Source: Glaciozyma antarctica PI12
Lineage: Eukaryota; Basidiomycota; Microbotryomycetes; Kriegeriales; Camptobasidiaceae
Direction: 5' to 3'
Assembly: GCA_002917775.1 (NCBI GenBank)
Contig: KZ627162.1
Coordinates: 84,961-148,960, forward strand
Length of the DNA: 64,000 nt
A model generated the notes under the pieces. That model had not been told where the DNA came from. It saw only the letters and a list, made by a program, of their open reading frames with translations, and did not search any database. The position numbers were made by a program, and so were the translations under genes. Below, piece after piece: positions 33,314-44,552 of this stretch (position 1 is the stretch's first letter; each line of letters starts with the position of its first letter).

Positions 33314-35132
33314 CTACAACTTCTGAGCCGAATCGAACAGCAACTCGACCAACTGCGAAACATGCCCAATCGTCTGCAACGTAGCGTCGTACGTTTTCTG
33401 CAGTCCCATCAGTCAGACACTCGAAACGGACGAGCGAAAGGACGACTCACGTCCTCCTCTGGCTTCTCAAACACGACCAAGCACGCCGCACCCTGGTCCA
33501 AGATCCCGTGGAACACCTTGTCCAGGATCATCTGGCTCAACCTATCATCCACCATCAGCACGCGCACCAGAACGCAAAGAAGGACGACGAACTTGGCCTC
33601 TACTTCACGAACGGGCTGCTTGACGAGCTCGGCGACGTGGGCGATCTCGACGCGGCTGTAAGGCTCGATGATCCTAACGAGATTCTGCTCGAGAAGAGTG
33701 TCGTACAACGCTGCTAGGTGATTCCGAATGATAGGGTCGTCCGAAAGCTCTGCTCGCGAGTCGTTAGTCCGGCACCGAGCAAAGGAGGAGCGAGACAAAC
33801 CCTTCTTGTGCTCTTGCAACATCCGCTCAAAGTCAGACAGGCTGCGGTCCTCGTGTGCTTTGGCGATGGCCTTCATCGCATCGACGTCGGGACCGGCGTA
33901 ACGCTGTGCGAGCTTGCCTCCGACGATCGCAGCGACGTCTTCTGGCTGCGAAGGGAGTGGTCGTCAGCTTGCCTCGTCGGAACGAGGAACTAGGAACGCA
34001 CCAGGTTCAGCATGATCTTGCACATGAGCATGTACTTGAGAGCAGCGGTCGCTTTGGGGTCGTCCTGGCTCGAAAGACCTTCGAGCGCCTCAAAGAAGTA
34101 GGAGTAGCTGTGCGGAGGTGCGACGAGTCAGGATCTATGAGCCACCCGTACAAGGAAAGGAACGCACGCAGTCTTGTAGTCCTTGTCCTCGGCGTGTAGG
34201 ACACCACTCTGCATGTCGAGCTGGGCTTGGAGTAGGGGAGGGCAGTAGATCGAGTTGGCGGCGGTTCGGGCGGAGGTGAGGGCAGCCTGGTCGTAGAGAC
34301 GTCAGCTACGCATCTCAGAGTAGCTTGTTGATGCACGCACCTTGGATTTGGGCATGTTGGCGAGGGCGTGGTGGACGCGGGACTCGAGCAGGTGGACCTC
34401 CGTGAGGATCATCTTGTCGTCGAGCTTCTTGAGTTCGCGCAGGAGGGAAGTGATGAGGGAGAGAGCGTCGCGGAAGTTGGCGTTATCAATGTACCTGTCG
34501 AGCCAGCAGAGTCAGCACCAGCTTGCGGCACGGTGGAGGGACAGCACGCACAGCGCCACGAGACGAGTCTCGAGGTTCTGCTTGAGGAAGATGCGCTTCT
34601 CCGCCTTGGCCCATCCAACGTTCTCCTTGGTCACCTCAATCTGCACCGCACTACTCCCAGGGATCGCAGTGAAGAAGTCGAGGAGGGTCCGGACTGTTGC
34701 AGCTGGGTGCTCAGCTGGCGTTCGCGCTGGACAAGGAAGGAACGCACCGAGTTTGGCCGTCTTGGCTTTGGCGAGGTGCTCCATGAGAGGCCTTGAAGAG
34801 CGCACGACATCGGCGAGAGCAGCTGCGTCCCTGCGAGCGCCACGGCATCAGCTCCATCCCTCTCACGCCCTCGAGAGCTCGCTCACTTCTTGTCCCGGTA
34901 GAGCTCTCCAAGCTTGAGGATCGCAGCCTCCTTCTCGCGCAATAGTTCCTCGTCCTTGGGACCTGGAGGAGGAGCGGGTGAGCTGGGTGGAGGGCAGTGA
35001 CGCGCGTGAGTTACCTGCTGGCCGTGAGAGGATCTGTTTGAGGATCGACTCGGCTCCTGCTGGGTCTGTTGCGAGCAAAGCGGTGGCGTCTGCGACTGAT
35101 GAACGAGTTGATCCTTCTGCGTCGATTGACAT
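33314..35132 (-). CDS. RPN6: 26S proteasome lid subunit Rpn6 (PSMD11)
   Basis: PCI-domain scaffold subunit of the proteasome regulatory particle, clamping core and lid. ATG 35132 gives [20 protein letters not shown]. Next come [120 protein letters not shown] and [20 protein letters not shown]. The PCI part has [20 protein letters not shown] and [20 protein letters not shown]. It ends LFDSAQKL at 33314. About nine introns. The start is 122 bp from divergent RPN7. Confidence 0.95.
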
Positions 35133-35254
35133 CTTCGAAGCGAGTTGAGGGGGGGGGGGAGGGAGGCTCAACTCAAGCTGACGCGGCCTTGGGCGACTCG
35201 AGTTGCTCGACTGCTCCTCTGCTTCCACCACTTCCTCCAACCTCTCTCTGAACG
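35133..35254. promoter_or_regulatory. Shared RPN6/RPN7 divergent promoter
   Basis: Only 122 bp separate the two start codons. It holds a G10-11 run (about 35149-35158) bordered by GTTGAG and a CTCAACTC inverted match. No PACE-type GGTGGCAAA element is seen on either strand. Confidence 0.6.
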
Positions 35255-36771
35255 ATGAATCCTACACCAAACGAGGACACTGTCCTGCCCATCCCCAACC
35301 TCCGCCTTCCTGAAGCCGTGTTTGTCCTGCTCGAGCCCAAGGCGAGCTCTATCCACGGCAAGGCAAAGGAGGTCCTCCTCAAGGGAATCGAGGCAGATGG
35401 TCCGCTCCACTCCCTCCTCCCAGCTACTCCCAGCTAACAGCCTTGACCACACACAGAGATGGCACCCTACCTCGCCTTCCTCACCTCCGACCCTTCCTCA
35501 TCCCTCGTCATTTCCCCCGACCCTGAACTCCTCGCCCGTCTGCAAGCCAAGAACACGGAGGAGCTCACCAAGCTAGACGCAAAGCTAGAAGACGCGGAGA
35601 AGAACCTAGGAGAGACGGAGATCAGCGACGCCTTGCGGGCCAAGGCGACCTACCTCGCGAGGATTGGGGAGAACGGTTGACCGCTGCGCCTTGTCGAATG
35701 GGAGGAACCGAGGGCTGATGATGGGGGGTAGGATGCGGCGGTCAAGGCTGCTGAGGCTGCGTTGGCTAAGACGGCGGGACTGGGATCGCGTATCGACATT
35801 CGTCTCGCCATCATTCGAATCGGCTTCTTCCATGGCGACCACGAGCTCATCTCGACCAACATCAACAAGGCGCAGCTGTGCGTAGAGCTCTCCCGCTTAC
35901 CCTGGAGCTCAAGCCTGACTCTGAGCCCTCTTCGCAGCCTGGTGGACGAGGGAGGAGACTGGGATCGACGAAACCGCCTCAAGGCGTACCATGGCCTTCA
36001 CCTCCTCTCCATCCGCAACTTTAAGCTCGGCGGAGAGCTCCTCCTCGATACCGTCTCAACATTTACTGCCACCGAGCTCATCGACTACGAGGACTTTGTC
36101 ACGCTCTGCGTTCTCGCTGGCGTGCTGACCCTCGAGCGACGAGACTTAAAGTTGAAGGTGCGTTCGCCTCTCCCTGCTCTCCCTTTTCCTGTGCTGACGC
36201 TTCGAGACGGGCAGATCATGGAATCCCCAGAAGTCATCTCCATTCTCCCCACCGTCCCAACGCTCAAGGACTTCTGCGACTCGCTCTACAAGTGCGAATA
36301 CGCGACCTTCTTCCGCTCCCTCGGTCCGTCCCTTCCCTCCCCCCATCTCCCCTCTCTAACCCTCTCGTCTTCGCAGCCGTGATCGAGGAGCACCACCTCA
36401 TCCCTTCCCGCCTCCTCTCCGTCCATGCCCGGTATTACGTCCGCGAGATGCGCATCAAGGCCTACGCCCAGCTCCTCGAGAGCTATCGCAGTGTGACGAT
36501 GAAGAACCTGTGCAGCGCATTCGGAGTCGGAGAGGAGTTCATGGATGAGTGCGTCCTCTCTCTCCCTCCTTCGTGAACGGGGCTGACGCGTGTGAGAAGG
36601 GACCTTTCGCGATTCATTGCGGCCGGGAGGTTGAATTGCTCTATTGATCGAGTGAATGGAGTCGTGGAGACCAACAGGCCTGATGCGAAGAATGCGCGAT
36701 ACGAGGCGGTCATTAAGCAGGGGGACGTGCTGTTGACGTCGGTTCAGAGGCTTAGTAGGGTCATTGGATGA
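35255..36771 (+). CDS. RPN7: 26S proteasome lid subunit Rpn7 (PSMD6)
   Basis: PCI-domain lid subunit that stabilises the regulatory particle. ATG 35255 gives [20 protein letters not shown]. Then follow [120 protein letters not shown] and [16 protein letters not shown]. The PCI part has [32 protein letters not shown] and [20 protein letters not shown]. It ends [14 protein letters not shown] at 36771. About six introns. Length and order match the family. Confidence 0.95.
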
Positions 36772-36937
36772 ATGAATGGGTTGGGTTGCTTGAAGCTAGG
36801 CGGAGTGGATGGCTTTGGGGAGTCGGGAGGGCGGCGCTCGCTAGGACTTCCGAGTTGGCTTTGTTGTCAGTTCCTCTGCTCGTGCTCTCTGCTAACGCTC
36901 CATTCCCTCAGCAACATTCTCGCGCCTCCTCTCTGCC

Positions 36938-37316
36938 ATGCTGTCGCCAGAGTCCGTTCGCCCAGTCCCTTGTCGAAACTACCTCCCTCGCGAGCCGGAA
37001 GACAGGCTCTCAATGTGGCTTGCGAAGGACAGCTTCGTCGGTCCGCAAGATCCAGTTCTCGCGAGTGTGAGCAGCTCGCTCATGAGATCATCTTTCCGCA
37101 CATAACCGGTCTCCGTGGCGAGAGTCGTTGCGAGAGAGGCTCGCTCCCCACGGATTCATCCCTCGCGACGAGAGTGACGAAGTCGCGAGTCGGTACCTGA
37201 TGGAACATGGAACCAGCAAAGAGGGCAAGAAATGGGAAGATGCTATAGGATTCAGTCCGGTGCGAGGACAGGAGGAGGGAGGATGGGTTGTTATCGAGCG
37301 GGAGAAGGGGACCTGA
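36938..37316 (+). CDS. Small protein of unknown function
   Basis: ATG 36938 gives MLSPESVRPVPCRNYLPREP, DRLSMWLAKDSFVGPQDPVL. A 58-nt intron (donor GTGTGA near 37067, acceptor GCGAG near 37124) would restore SLRERLAPHGFIPRDESDEV, ASRYLMEHGTSKEGKKWEDA and WVVIEREKGT, stop at 37316. An intron with a good GCTAAC branch site at 36867-36912 suggests a spliced 5' leader. About 110 residues, polar, no membrane segment. I do not recognise it. The join is a by-eye model. Confidence 0.45.
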
Positions 37317-37531
37317 AGGCGCGAGGCGAATGAGCTGGCTTCGTGTCCGGTGCTTCGCTGCTCGAGTTCAAGAAGATGTGATCGCTCTGTTTCCCCTTCA
37401 AGAGTTTGAATCAGGGAGAGAGGATTCGACGAAAGCAGGAGGGAGAGTGGAAGCTGGAAGCTGAGGAGCAGTCAGCAGCAGCGACGCCTCCTTCGCGCTC
37501 AACATTACACAAAAGTCCCTCCGCAACAGCA

Positions 37532-38480
37532 TCACCTCCTCCTAGGGGGCGAGCGACTCCTGTCCCTCTCCGTATCCCTCCTCCGATCGCGATCGTCCCT
37601 CCTCCCATCGTAGTCCCTCCGCTCCACCGGTTCCCTCTCCCTCCTCATCTCCTCCCTCGGCCCACTCCCCCTCCTCTCCCTCGGTCTGTCATACGCCTCC
37701 CTCCTCAGTCTCTCTTCAATCTCAGCGCTCGTCTCCCTCGCCCTCCCGTCCCCCCTCCCTTCCTCCGCTCCTCGACTCCGTTCCCGCTCGTCGTCCCTCC
37801 TACTCCGCTTGTGTGAGTGCGAATGCCGATGCTCCTTCTCCTTTCCCTTTCCCTTCTCCTTCTCCTCCCTCTTCGCTGCCCGTTCCGCTCGGCGCTGCTC
37901 CTTCTCCGCCTTGTGAGCCGCTTTCGCAGCTTCCTTGGCGGCTTGCTCGAGGATAGCGGCGTTGGGGTCTACGGGTCCTGCAGGAGCAATGGGGACGCGA
38001 ACGGTGGGTGCGAAACCGCTGGAGAGGAGGGCGTTAGTGGGCGGAGTCAGGAGGAGAGGAGGGACGTGCAGAGCGATTGCCAGGGCGTCCTCCTCGGCTT
38101 CTTTGATACGGCGGATCTCGGCGGTGCGCTCCTCTGCATCCGTGGCTGACTCCTTGGTGTACCTGCGTGCGACGAGTTAGCAGGGGAGGAGGGGAGGACT
38201 GGGCAACGAGGCGCACCAGGTGATGTCGCGGTTGTTCTGCCAGCGTCCCTTTGGCGCTAGGATCGAGTGGCCCAGGTAGTTCTCGCGGTCCTTGTCCTGT
38301 AAATACGGGTTAGCTGTCCGCTCTCTCTCTCGTGGCAGAGCTGAGGCTTGCGTCTTTCACGTCGCTCCACTTGAAGTCGCCTGCTCCTCCACGAGTTCCT
38401 TCTCTGTGAGGGGTGGGGATTAGCTCGCCGTGCTTGATACTGCCTTTAAACGATGACTCCTACCTGACTGGAGCGTACAT
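37532..38480 (-). CDS. MMTAG2/C1orf35-like protein (Kinase_phosphor domain)
   Basis: The N-terminal 80 residues match the multiple-myeloma-tumour-associated protein 2 family of nuclear, SR-like proteins of unclear function. The start at 38480 gives [20 protein letters not shown], then [40 protein letters not shown] and [18 protein letters not shown] lysine/glutamate-rich coil follows ([20 protein letters not shown]), with a histidine/serine patch and an arginine-rich tail ending [14 protein letters not shown] at 37532. The RS-type tail suggests a link to splicing or nuclear speckles. Intron 38297-38351 begins GCAAGC and is probably a GC-AG intron. Confidence 0.88.
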
Positions 38481-38646
38481 CTTGAGTTGCTGTGGCTGAG
38501 AGAGAGGCGTAGTGGGAACAGAGAGAGTTTCGACGACGAGCAGGGCGTCCTCTTGCTCGCTCTCCTTTCTGTCACTCGCTCGTTCACTCTTGTCCCTCCC
38601 CTGCCCCTCTACTCTACTCGCTGGTCGACCTCAATCCCATCGAGTG

Positions 38647-40590
38647 ATGACCCTGCAGCAAAACCCACCTTCGACGACCTCCAATCATCCCAGCTCAGCT
38701 CGCCCTCAACAGTCCTTCCTTGACGCGCGCAACAGGAACCCCTACCCTCATCCTTCGACTCCAGGCGACCGTGGGGATCACCAGACGTCTTACGTGGAAG
38801 ACTACAGCCTCTCAGGTCCGCCCAAACTCTATCCTACCCGTGAGCTGCTAAGCTCACCTCGTGCGCTCGCAGATGTCAAGGAGACTCAGTTCCCTCCCAA
38901 CTATGAGCCGAACGGAGCGTACCATCCCAACGGAGGGACTCAACACGGGGCGTACCGTCGACCGTCGTACTCGAAGGACACCATCCTCTCCACCTTCCTC
39001 CAAAACATCTTCACCGCGGCGAAGGACACGATCCACACTCACGCCCCCGCCGCTCACTCTGCGACGTTCGCCAATTCATCCTCCTCCTCCTTCTCCCTCG
39101 CCGCAACAGAAGACGGCCTCCTCAACACCATCCGTTCGCCGACACTCCCCTCCGCCTCGACCGTGGGCTTCGTAGGACTCTGTTCCTTGTGGTACATGAG
39201 CTCCGCCCTCTCGTCCAACACGGGGAAAGCGATCCTTACGAGGTTCCGCTACCCCGTCACCCTCACCATCGTCCAGTTCGCCTTCGTCGCGGGGTATTGC
39301 GTCGTGATCCTAGGCGTGCGGGAGCGGATAGGAGGGATCAGGGCTGGAAAGCACGCGAGCTTCGCGACGGCTGCTGGATGGGGGATCAAGAAGCCGTCGA
39401 GGGTCATGTTCCAGGGTACGCTCGTGATGAGCTTGTTCCAAATCGCTGGGCATGTCTTCTCGAGCATGGCGATTGCGCGAGTTCCCGTCAGCACCGTTCA
39501 TACGATCAAGGTGCGTTCGTTCGCTCGTTGCAGCTGAGAATACGCTGAGCTGACTCGTACGCAGGCCCTTTCCCCTCTCTTCACCGTCGCGTCCTACGCC
39601 CTCCTCTTCCGCGTTCGCTACAGCGCGTCGACCTACCTCGCCCTCGCCCCCCTCACCCTCGGAGTCATGCTCGCATGCTCCTTCGACCTTCGCGCCAACG
39701 CCTTTGGCTTCCTATGCGCCCTTGGGTCGACCATCATCTTCGTCTCGCAAAACATCTTCTCCAAGAAGCTGTTGCCGAAGGAGTCGACCTCGGGAACGTC
39801 GCTCACGAACGCGCAGACGGGAGGAGGCCACAAGCTCGACAAGCTCAACCTCCTCTTCTACTCGTCGGGCATGGCGTTTCTCCTCATGATCCCGATTTGG
39901 ATCTACTCGGACGGGTCCGCCATCCTCACCGCCTGGTCGAACCAAGAAGCGCCTCCTTCGCCCTCGCACTCGTCCTCGTCGTCCCAATCCACCTCCCTCC
40001 TCTCCTACTTTATCCTCAACGGCACCGTACATTTCGCCCAAAACCTCATCGCCTTCTCCATCCTCGCCCGCACCTCCCCCGTCACCTATTCTATCGCGTC
40101 CCTCGTCAAACGTATCGCCGTCATCTGCCTCGCCATCATCTGGTCAGGCCAGCACGTCACGGCGATTCAAGGGACGGGGATGACGATGACTTTCTTCGGG
40201 TTATGGTTGTACAACCGCGCGAAAGGCGACGTCGCGAAAGGCGAGATCAAGCGGACCAAGATTGAGAAGCGCGCAGAAATGTTCCTCCCCACTTCGGCGG
40301 ACGACCTCCGTTCCCTCGATTCAACTCCTCCTCCTACCCTCCCTACCGACGCCCACCCCTTCCCACCCAACTCGCATTCCTTCCCACCCAACTACACCCC
40401 GACCGTCACGTACGCTCCGACCCCACTCTCCCATTCGTCCATCATCGTTTCCCCTCCCCTCGATTCGACGCCGTTCGCAGGAGCGCATGAAGCGCAGGTA
40501 ACGAACGGGGGAACGAGGAATAGGAGCTGGAGTCCTCAACCGTTCGTGCCCGGTGCGCCGACGGTTTCGGTAGGAGGGCAGTATCGCTAA
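38647..40590 (+). CDS. Triose-phosphate transporter family protein, Sly41-like
   Basis: Multi-span drug/metabolite-superfamily transporter (TPT domain), related to yeast Sly41 of the ER-Golgi. ATG 38647 starts a long hydrophilic N-terminus (about 170 residues). Membrane segments follow: STVGFVGLCSLWYMSSALSS, VTLTIVQFAFVAGYCVVILG, GTLVMSLFQIAGHVFSSMAI, ALSPLFTVASYALLFRVRYS, AFGFLCALGSTIIFVSQNIF and NGTVHFAQNLIAFSILART. The helix around VKRIAVICLAIIWSG closes the core. Family motifs VSTVHTIKALSPLFTV and the C-terminal SPVTYSIASLVKRI are present. One 54-nt intron (39511-39564). A serine/proline-rich tail ends at 40590. Substrate is unknown. Confidence 0.87.
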
Positions 40591-41148
40591 GCGAGTTGGA
40601 CGTCCCCTTTCTTGATACCCACAGCCGCGTCTAATCTCTTTCGGATCATGTGTACTACCTGTTGCATCCTCTCTAACTTCTCCCCCCATGGATACTTTCT
40701 TAGATTCTCTCTTGAGTAGAGACCACCACCCTTTTTTGCATTCAAGAACGTTGTCGAACGCGCGCCGTGCCGGAGCGTCTGAGAGGTCGTTCCTCGTGCA
40801 AGGCCGTAAAAGAAGGCAGAAAAGGTTCAAACGATGTCGAGGGGAACGTAGAAGGAGCGCGCAGGGAGGGCGCCGTAGGAAGGGAACGCACGGGAGCAGC
40901 GGAACGAGCCTCAGCTTTCTCGAGCTCTCTCCTCGCCGCAACGACTGAACTGAAAAAGGCAATGCCGCCATTACGGGGTTCCAGCAAGTCCACGCATCGA
41001 AGCCGAACAGCACAGAGAACGCCACGAGGTGCAGCGTCTCGATCCCATCCTCCCTCTCCGCCCTTCCTCTCCAGAAATGCTCCCGCTCCGCCGACACGAC
41101 CTTTCCCAACTCGTGATCCCAAGTGCGACCATTGCGGGCTGACCCAGA
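40591..41148. other. Convergent 3' flanks, transporter and ribosomal P2
   Basis: 558 bp between convergent stops. A long antisense open frame (40321-41109) runs through it without any domain. The first 120 bp are AT-richer, as for a 3' UTR. Confidence 0.5.
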
Positions 41149-41648
41149 TCAATCGAAGAGTCCGAATCCGAGGTCCTGCGTACGAAAAAATTAGCTGTCT
41201 GCTCCCCACTCGCGGAGAGTGAATGAACGCACGTCGTCAGACTCCTCCTTCTCCTCGACCTTCTCCTCCTTCTTCTCGACAACGTCCTCCTTGGCGGCAG
41301 CGGCGGGGGCGGCGGAAGAGGCGGCTCCTCCCGAGGGGACGGAAGCGAGCTTGGCGGATCCAGCGGCGATGAGCTCGTTAAGGTCCTTTCCGGAGAGCTC
41401 AGCGATCAAGGTATCGAGGCGGGCATCGTCGGCGGAGACGCTGTGCGAGTGGTGGGGTCAGCTTTGGAGGGGGCGGTTTGGGAGGGAGGGGACGTACTCG
41501 ACGGTCGCGAGGAGGGCCTTGACGTCGGCGGCCGAGGGGGAGGTGTTTCCACCAATGGTGAGGAGGAGGTAACTGGGGAAGCAAGGCGTGAGACTGGGAG
41601 CAGAGGAGCAGGCTGGGGAGAGAACTCGTACGCTGCAACGAGACGCAT
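41149..41648 (-). CDS. RPP2: 60S acidic ribosomal protein P2
   Basis: Stalk protein that recruits translational GTPases. ATG 41648 gives [20 protein letters not shown], then [40 protein letters not shown], an alanine-rich hinge, and [20 protein letters not shown] joined to DLGFGLFD at 41149, the universal P-protein C-terminus. Three introns. The Y-LLL-GGN-SPSA start marks it as P2 rather than P1. Confidence 0.94.
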
Positions 41649-42262
41649 CTGTTCGAGTTCGCTGTGGTCAGCCCTGGTTCGGCTCTGGTGGGCAGCGACG
41701 GTACTCACTTTGATATCGGTATCTGCTGTTTAGCCTTAGTCTTTGGGAGGACAACGATTATGGAGAAGCAGAAGAAAGGGCGGAAGACTTTGCAGGGAGG
41801 CCAAGCCTGAGCCTTTTTCTGACCTTAGGTGGGTGGCTCAATTCGATTCGCGTCCTCTCCCTCGAGTCGAAGAGATTTCTCTTTCTTCGTCCGTCCACCC
41901 TTACTCACCACCCCCAGGTAAGACTCACTCTCAGAGCGTACAGTACAGGACCACTACCACCTCCTCGAAACCCCGACCTCTCCCGTCTTCGGACCATTCG
42001 AAACGACCAAGGAGAACTCGCTGGTCAAATTGGAGGGGCGCAAGGAGGGACTGCTGGGACTGGGAGAGCCCTGCGTGGCAGGGGAGAAGACGGCGTGAGG
42101 GAGGAACAGCTGAACGACGGGGGAGATTATGCTGGAGGACTGGAGGGAGGATTGGAGGAGGGCTGCCCGACCACGAACACCCCGACTCGACACGACACAC
42201 GCCCGCTCTCTGAGAACGCTGTTCTGACTCTCGCTCTTTCCCTCCCTACAGCTTCATCCATC
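41649..42262. other. Divergent spacer between P2 and uS19
   Basis: 614 bp. The left part is the P2 promoter. The right part is largely a probable 5'-UTR intron of the uS19 gene (separate entry). No snoRNA C/D boxes were found in it. Confidence 0.5.
41918..42251 (+). other. Probable 334-nt intron in the uS19 5' leader
   Basis: Begins CAG|GTAAGA and ends in CTGACTCTCGC...CCCTACAG, eleven bases before the uS19 ATG, with a TTCTGAC branch-like site. Long leader introns are typical of ribosomal protein genes. Confidence 0.55.
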
Positions 42263-42954
42263 ATGAACGCCGACGAGCAGGCCGCCGAGAACCGCAGGCG
42301 TCGCACCTTCCGCAAGTTCACCTACCGTGGAGTCGAGGTGCGTCCACCCCCCCATCGCCCCCCTCTCCACTCCACTCAAGCTAACCCTGCCCCACTCGCC
42401 AGCTCTCCGCTCTTCTCGACCTGGACACCCCCCAGCTCATGGAGCTCGTGCACGCCCGTGCTCGCAGAAGGTTCCAGCGTGGACTCAAGCGCAAGCCCAT
42501 GGCGCTCATCAAGAAGCTCCGCAAGGCGAAGAAGGACGCTCCCGCTGGAGACAAGCCTGCCGTGGTCAAGACTCACTTGCGTGACATGATCATCGTGCCG
42601 GAGATGATTGGAAGCGTGATCGGAATCTACAACGGAAAGGTCTTCAGTGCGTTGTCCGGGTTGGGGATGAGGGATAGGAGCTGATGGGTCCACTCTTCTC
42701 TGCGCGCAGACGCCGTTGAGATCAAGCCCGAGATGACTGGATTCTACCTCGCCGAGTTCTCGGTGCGTTCCTCACTCAGCCTTCGCGCCCACCGATCCCA
42801 ACTGATTCCCCCCTCTCTTAGATCTCGTACAAGCCCGTTCGCCACGGACGCCCTGGAATCGGAGCTACCCACTCTTCCCGTTTCGTGCGTACCCCTCGCC
42901 GCTCACGAACCGAACAAGAACTGACGACGTCGACTGCAGATCCCCCTCAAGTAG
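42263..42954 (+). CDS. RPS15: 40S ribosomal protein uS19 (S15)
   Basis: Small-subunit head protein needed for 40S export. ATG 42263 gives [20 protein letters not shown], then [100 protein letters not shown] and SSRFIPLK, TAG at 42952-42954. Four introns. Complete, normal length. Confidence 0.95.
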
Positions 42955-43358
42955 GCGATTCGAGTTGTGTGTGTGTGGAGACGAGCGTCGGGAGCATTAC
43001 GTGTTGGACGTGTTGGTGGTCGTGGTCGACGATGCTATGATCATGCTTCGAAGCTTGAGATTGTGCGGGGCGAGGGGCACCATTTCGCAAGTCTGCTCTG
43101 GTCGATGGCTACTCTGCTTCCTGCCGACCTGCTTGCGTGGCTCTGCTTCTCGGTGGGCTCAAGGACGTCTGCTTTGGTCTGCTTCTCTATCCGACGGCGG
43201 TCGTTGCGAACGGCTCGGCGAGTCGTCGCGGGACAGGCTTGGGACAGGGGGAGGTCTCTCGCCCGCTTCGCTTCTCTCTCTCTCTGCTGCGCTCTCATCG
43301 CCGCAGTCAAGGCCGCACCAAACAAACTAGCGAATGGTGAATAACAACCTCCTCCTCC
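42955..43358. other. Convergent 3' flanks, uS19 and heme lyase
   Basis: 404 bp without a supported gene. Short overlapping frames on both strands show no domain. Confidence 0.5.
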
Positions 43359-44404
43359 CTACTTCTCCTTCTGCACCCTAACTCCCAACGGCTTCGGCCC
43401 CTCCCCACCCCACGTCTCCTTCTTAACCTTCCACCACTCCGCCAACCTCTCCTGCACCGCTCCTACGGAATCTACTGCAGGCCGAACATCGAGACTGAAG
43501 ACGGGGTTCCCTTGCTCGTCGTCTGGGAGCGCGTAGTAGTCGATCACGTCTGCGAGATTTGGCGGGTTAGTGTGGGATTTCGAGGGGTTGGTGTGAGAGG
43601 GAGGGAGAAACGTACAGCGGTGAGTCGTGTAGGGCTGGGAAGGGGAGGCGGAGGTGTAGGAGGAGGCAGAGGTGGGAGGAGCGGGGCGGTGGACTTCCCA
43701 GTCGTGTCGATCGAAAGGCTTCACGTAGCTGTTGCACGAGGGGTCAGTAATATGGGAGAGCGTGGAGGAGGACGGGACGAACTCGTATTTGCTGGGAAGG
43801 AGCTTGCCGAGCAGGAGGTGGTAGCGAGCTTTGGGAGAGAGGTCCTGTGGCCGACCTTGGAACCGAGCGAGCGAAGATCGGTCGCCACTGCGATCCACCA
43901 CACATCGTCAGTTCTTCCCTCCTAACCCACGCAAAGGAGAACGTGGACTCACCCCTGGTGCTTCTCCTCCCACGTCCGAACCTGCTGCCACGCCGCCTCG
44001 TTCAACCAGTTATGAATATGCACCATCATCTCTACGCTCTCCTCTGGCGTCTCCCACCCCTTCCTCACGAGCGCATTATAAAACTGCTGAGGACTAGGGT
44101 ACTCCCACGCATCCTCCTTCGCCTTGACCTCCGATGGAGGCGCCGAAGTCGGCGTCGAGCCGTGCGCGACGGGGCAGGCTGATGGGTCGGAGGAAGAGGT
44201 GGAGGCGCGCGGGATCGTGGAGAGGGTTCGTTGGAGAGGGAGAGTGGTCTTTTGTCCGGCGGAAGGGGCTTGAGGGAGGGTAGGGATGTTGTTGAGAGGG
44301 TTTAGAGAGGAGGATGAGGATTCGTGCATCGGGCATCCTGCGGGGGGAGTTCGGGCGTCTGGAGTGGGTGCTGCTGGGGCTGGTGATGATTGAGCGACTC
44401 CCAT
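43359..44404 (-). CDS. CYC3: Holocytochrome c synthase (cytochrome c heme lyase)
   Basis: Intermembrane-space enzyme that attaches heme to apocytochrome c. ATG 44404 gives MGVAQSSPAPAAPTPDART. Two Cys-Pro heme-type motifs occur in the N-terminal part (CPMHESS, CPVAHGS). The core has WEYPSPQQFYNALVRKGWET, VEMMVHIHNWLNEAAWQQVR (catalytic heme-ligand His), SSLARFQGRPQDLSPKARYH, YVKPFDRHDWEVHRP and YVIDYYALPDDEQGNPVFSL. It ends GVRVQKEK at 43359. Three introns (near 43555, 43735 and 43895) keep the frame. An open frame upstream of 44404 lacks family similarity. It starts 148 bp from the divergent PQ-loop gene. Confidence 0.93.
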
Positions 44405-44552
44405 CGTGCTGGAGTTGGGCTGGCGATGAGTCGGGAGGGTGGGAGGAGGACAAGGGAGGAAACGCAAATCGAACTTGCTCCGAGACTTCGGCCAGCGGGG
44501 CTTTCCCTCGTACGCCTCTCTGAACACCAGCGCCGACTTCAGGAAACTCAAG

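Noticed and set aside
36772-36937. Coding exon before the small gene at 36938
   Set aside because: The spliced upstream exon has no usable in-frame ATG; treated as leader.
40321-41109. 262-codon antisense frame
   Set aside because: Opposite to the transporter end; no domain, typical GC shadow.
41918-42251. snoRNA hosted in the uS19 leader intron
   Set aside because: No C box (RTGATGA) or paired D box was found; the uL16 first intron was also negative.
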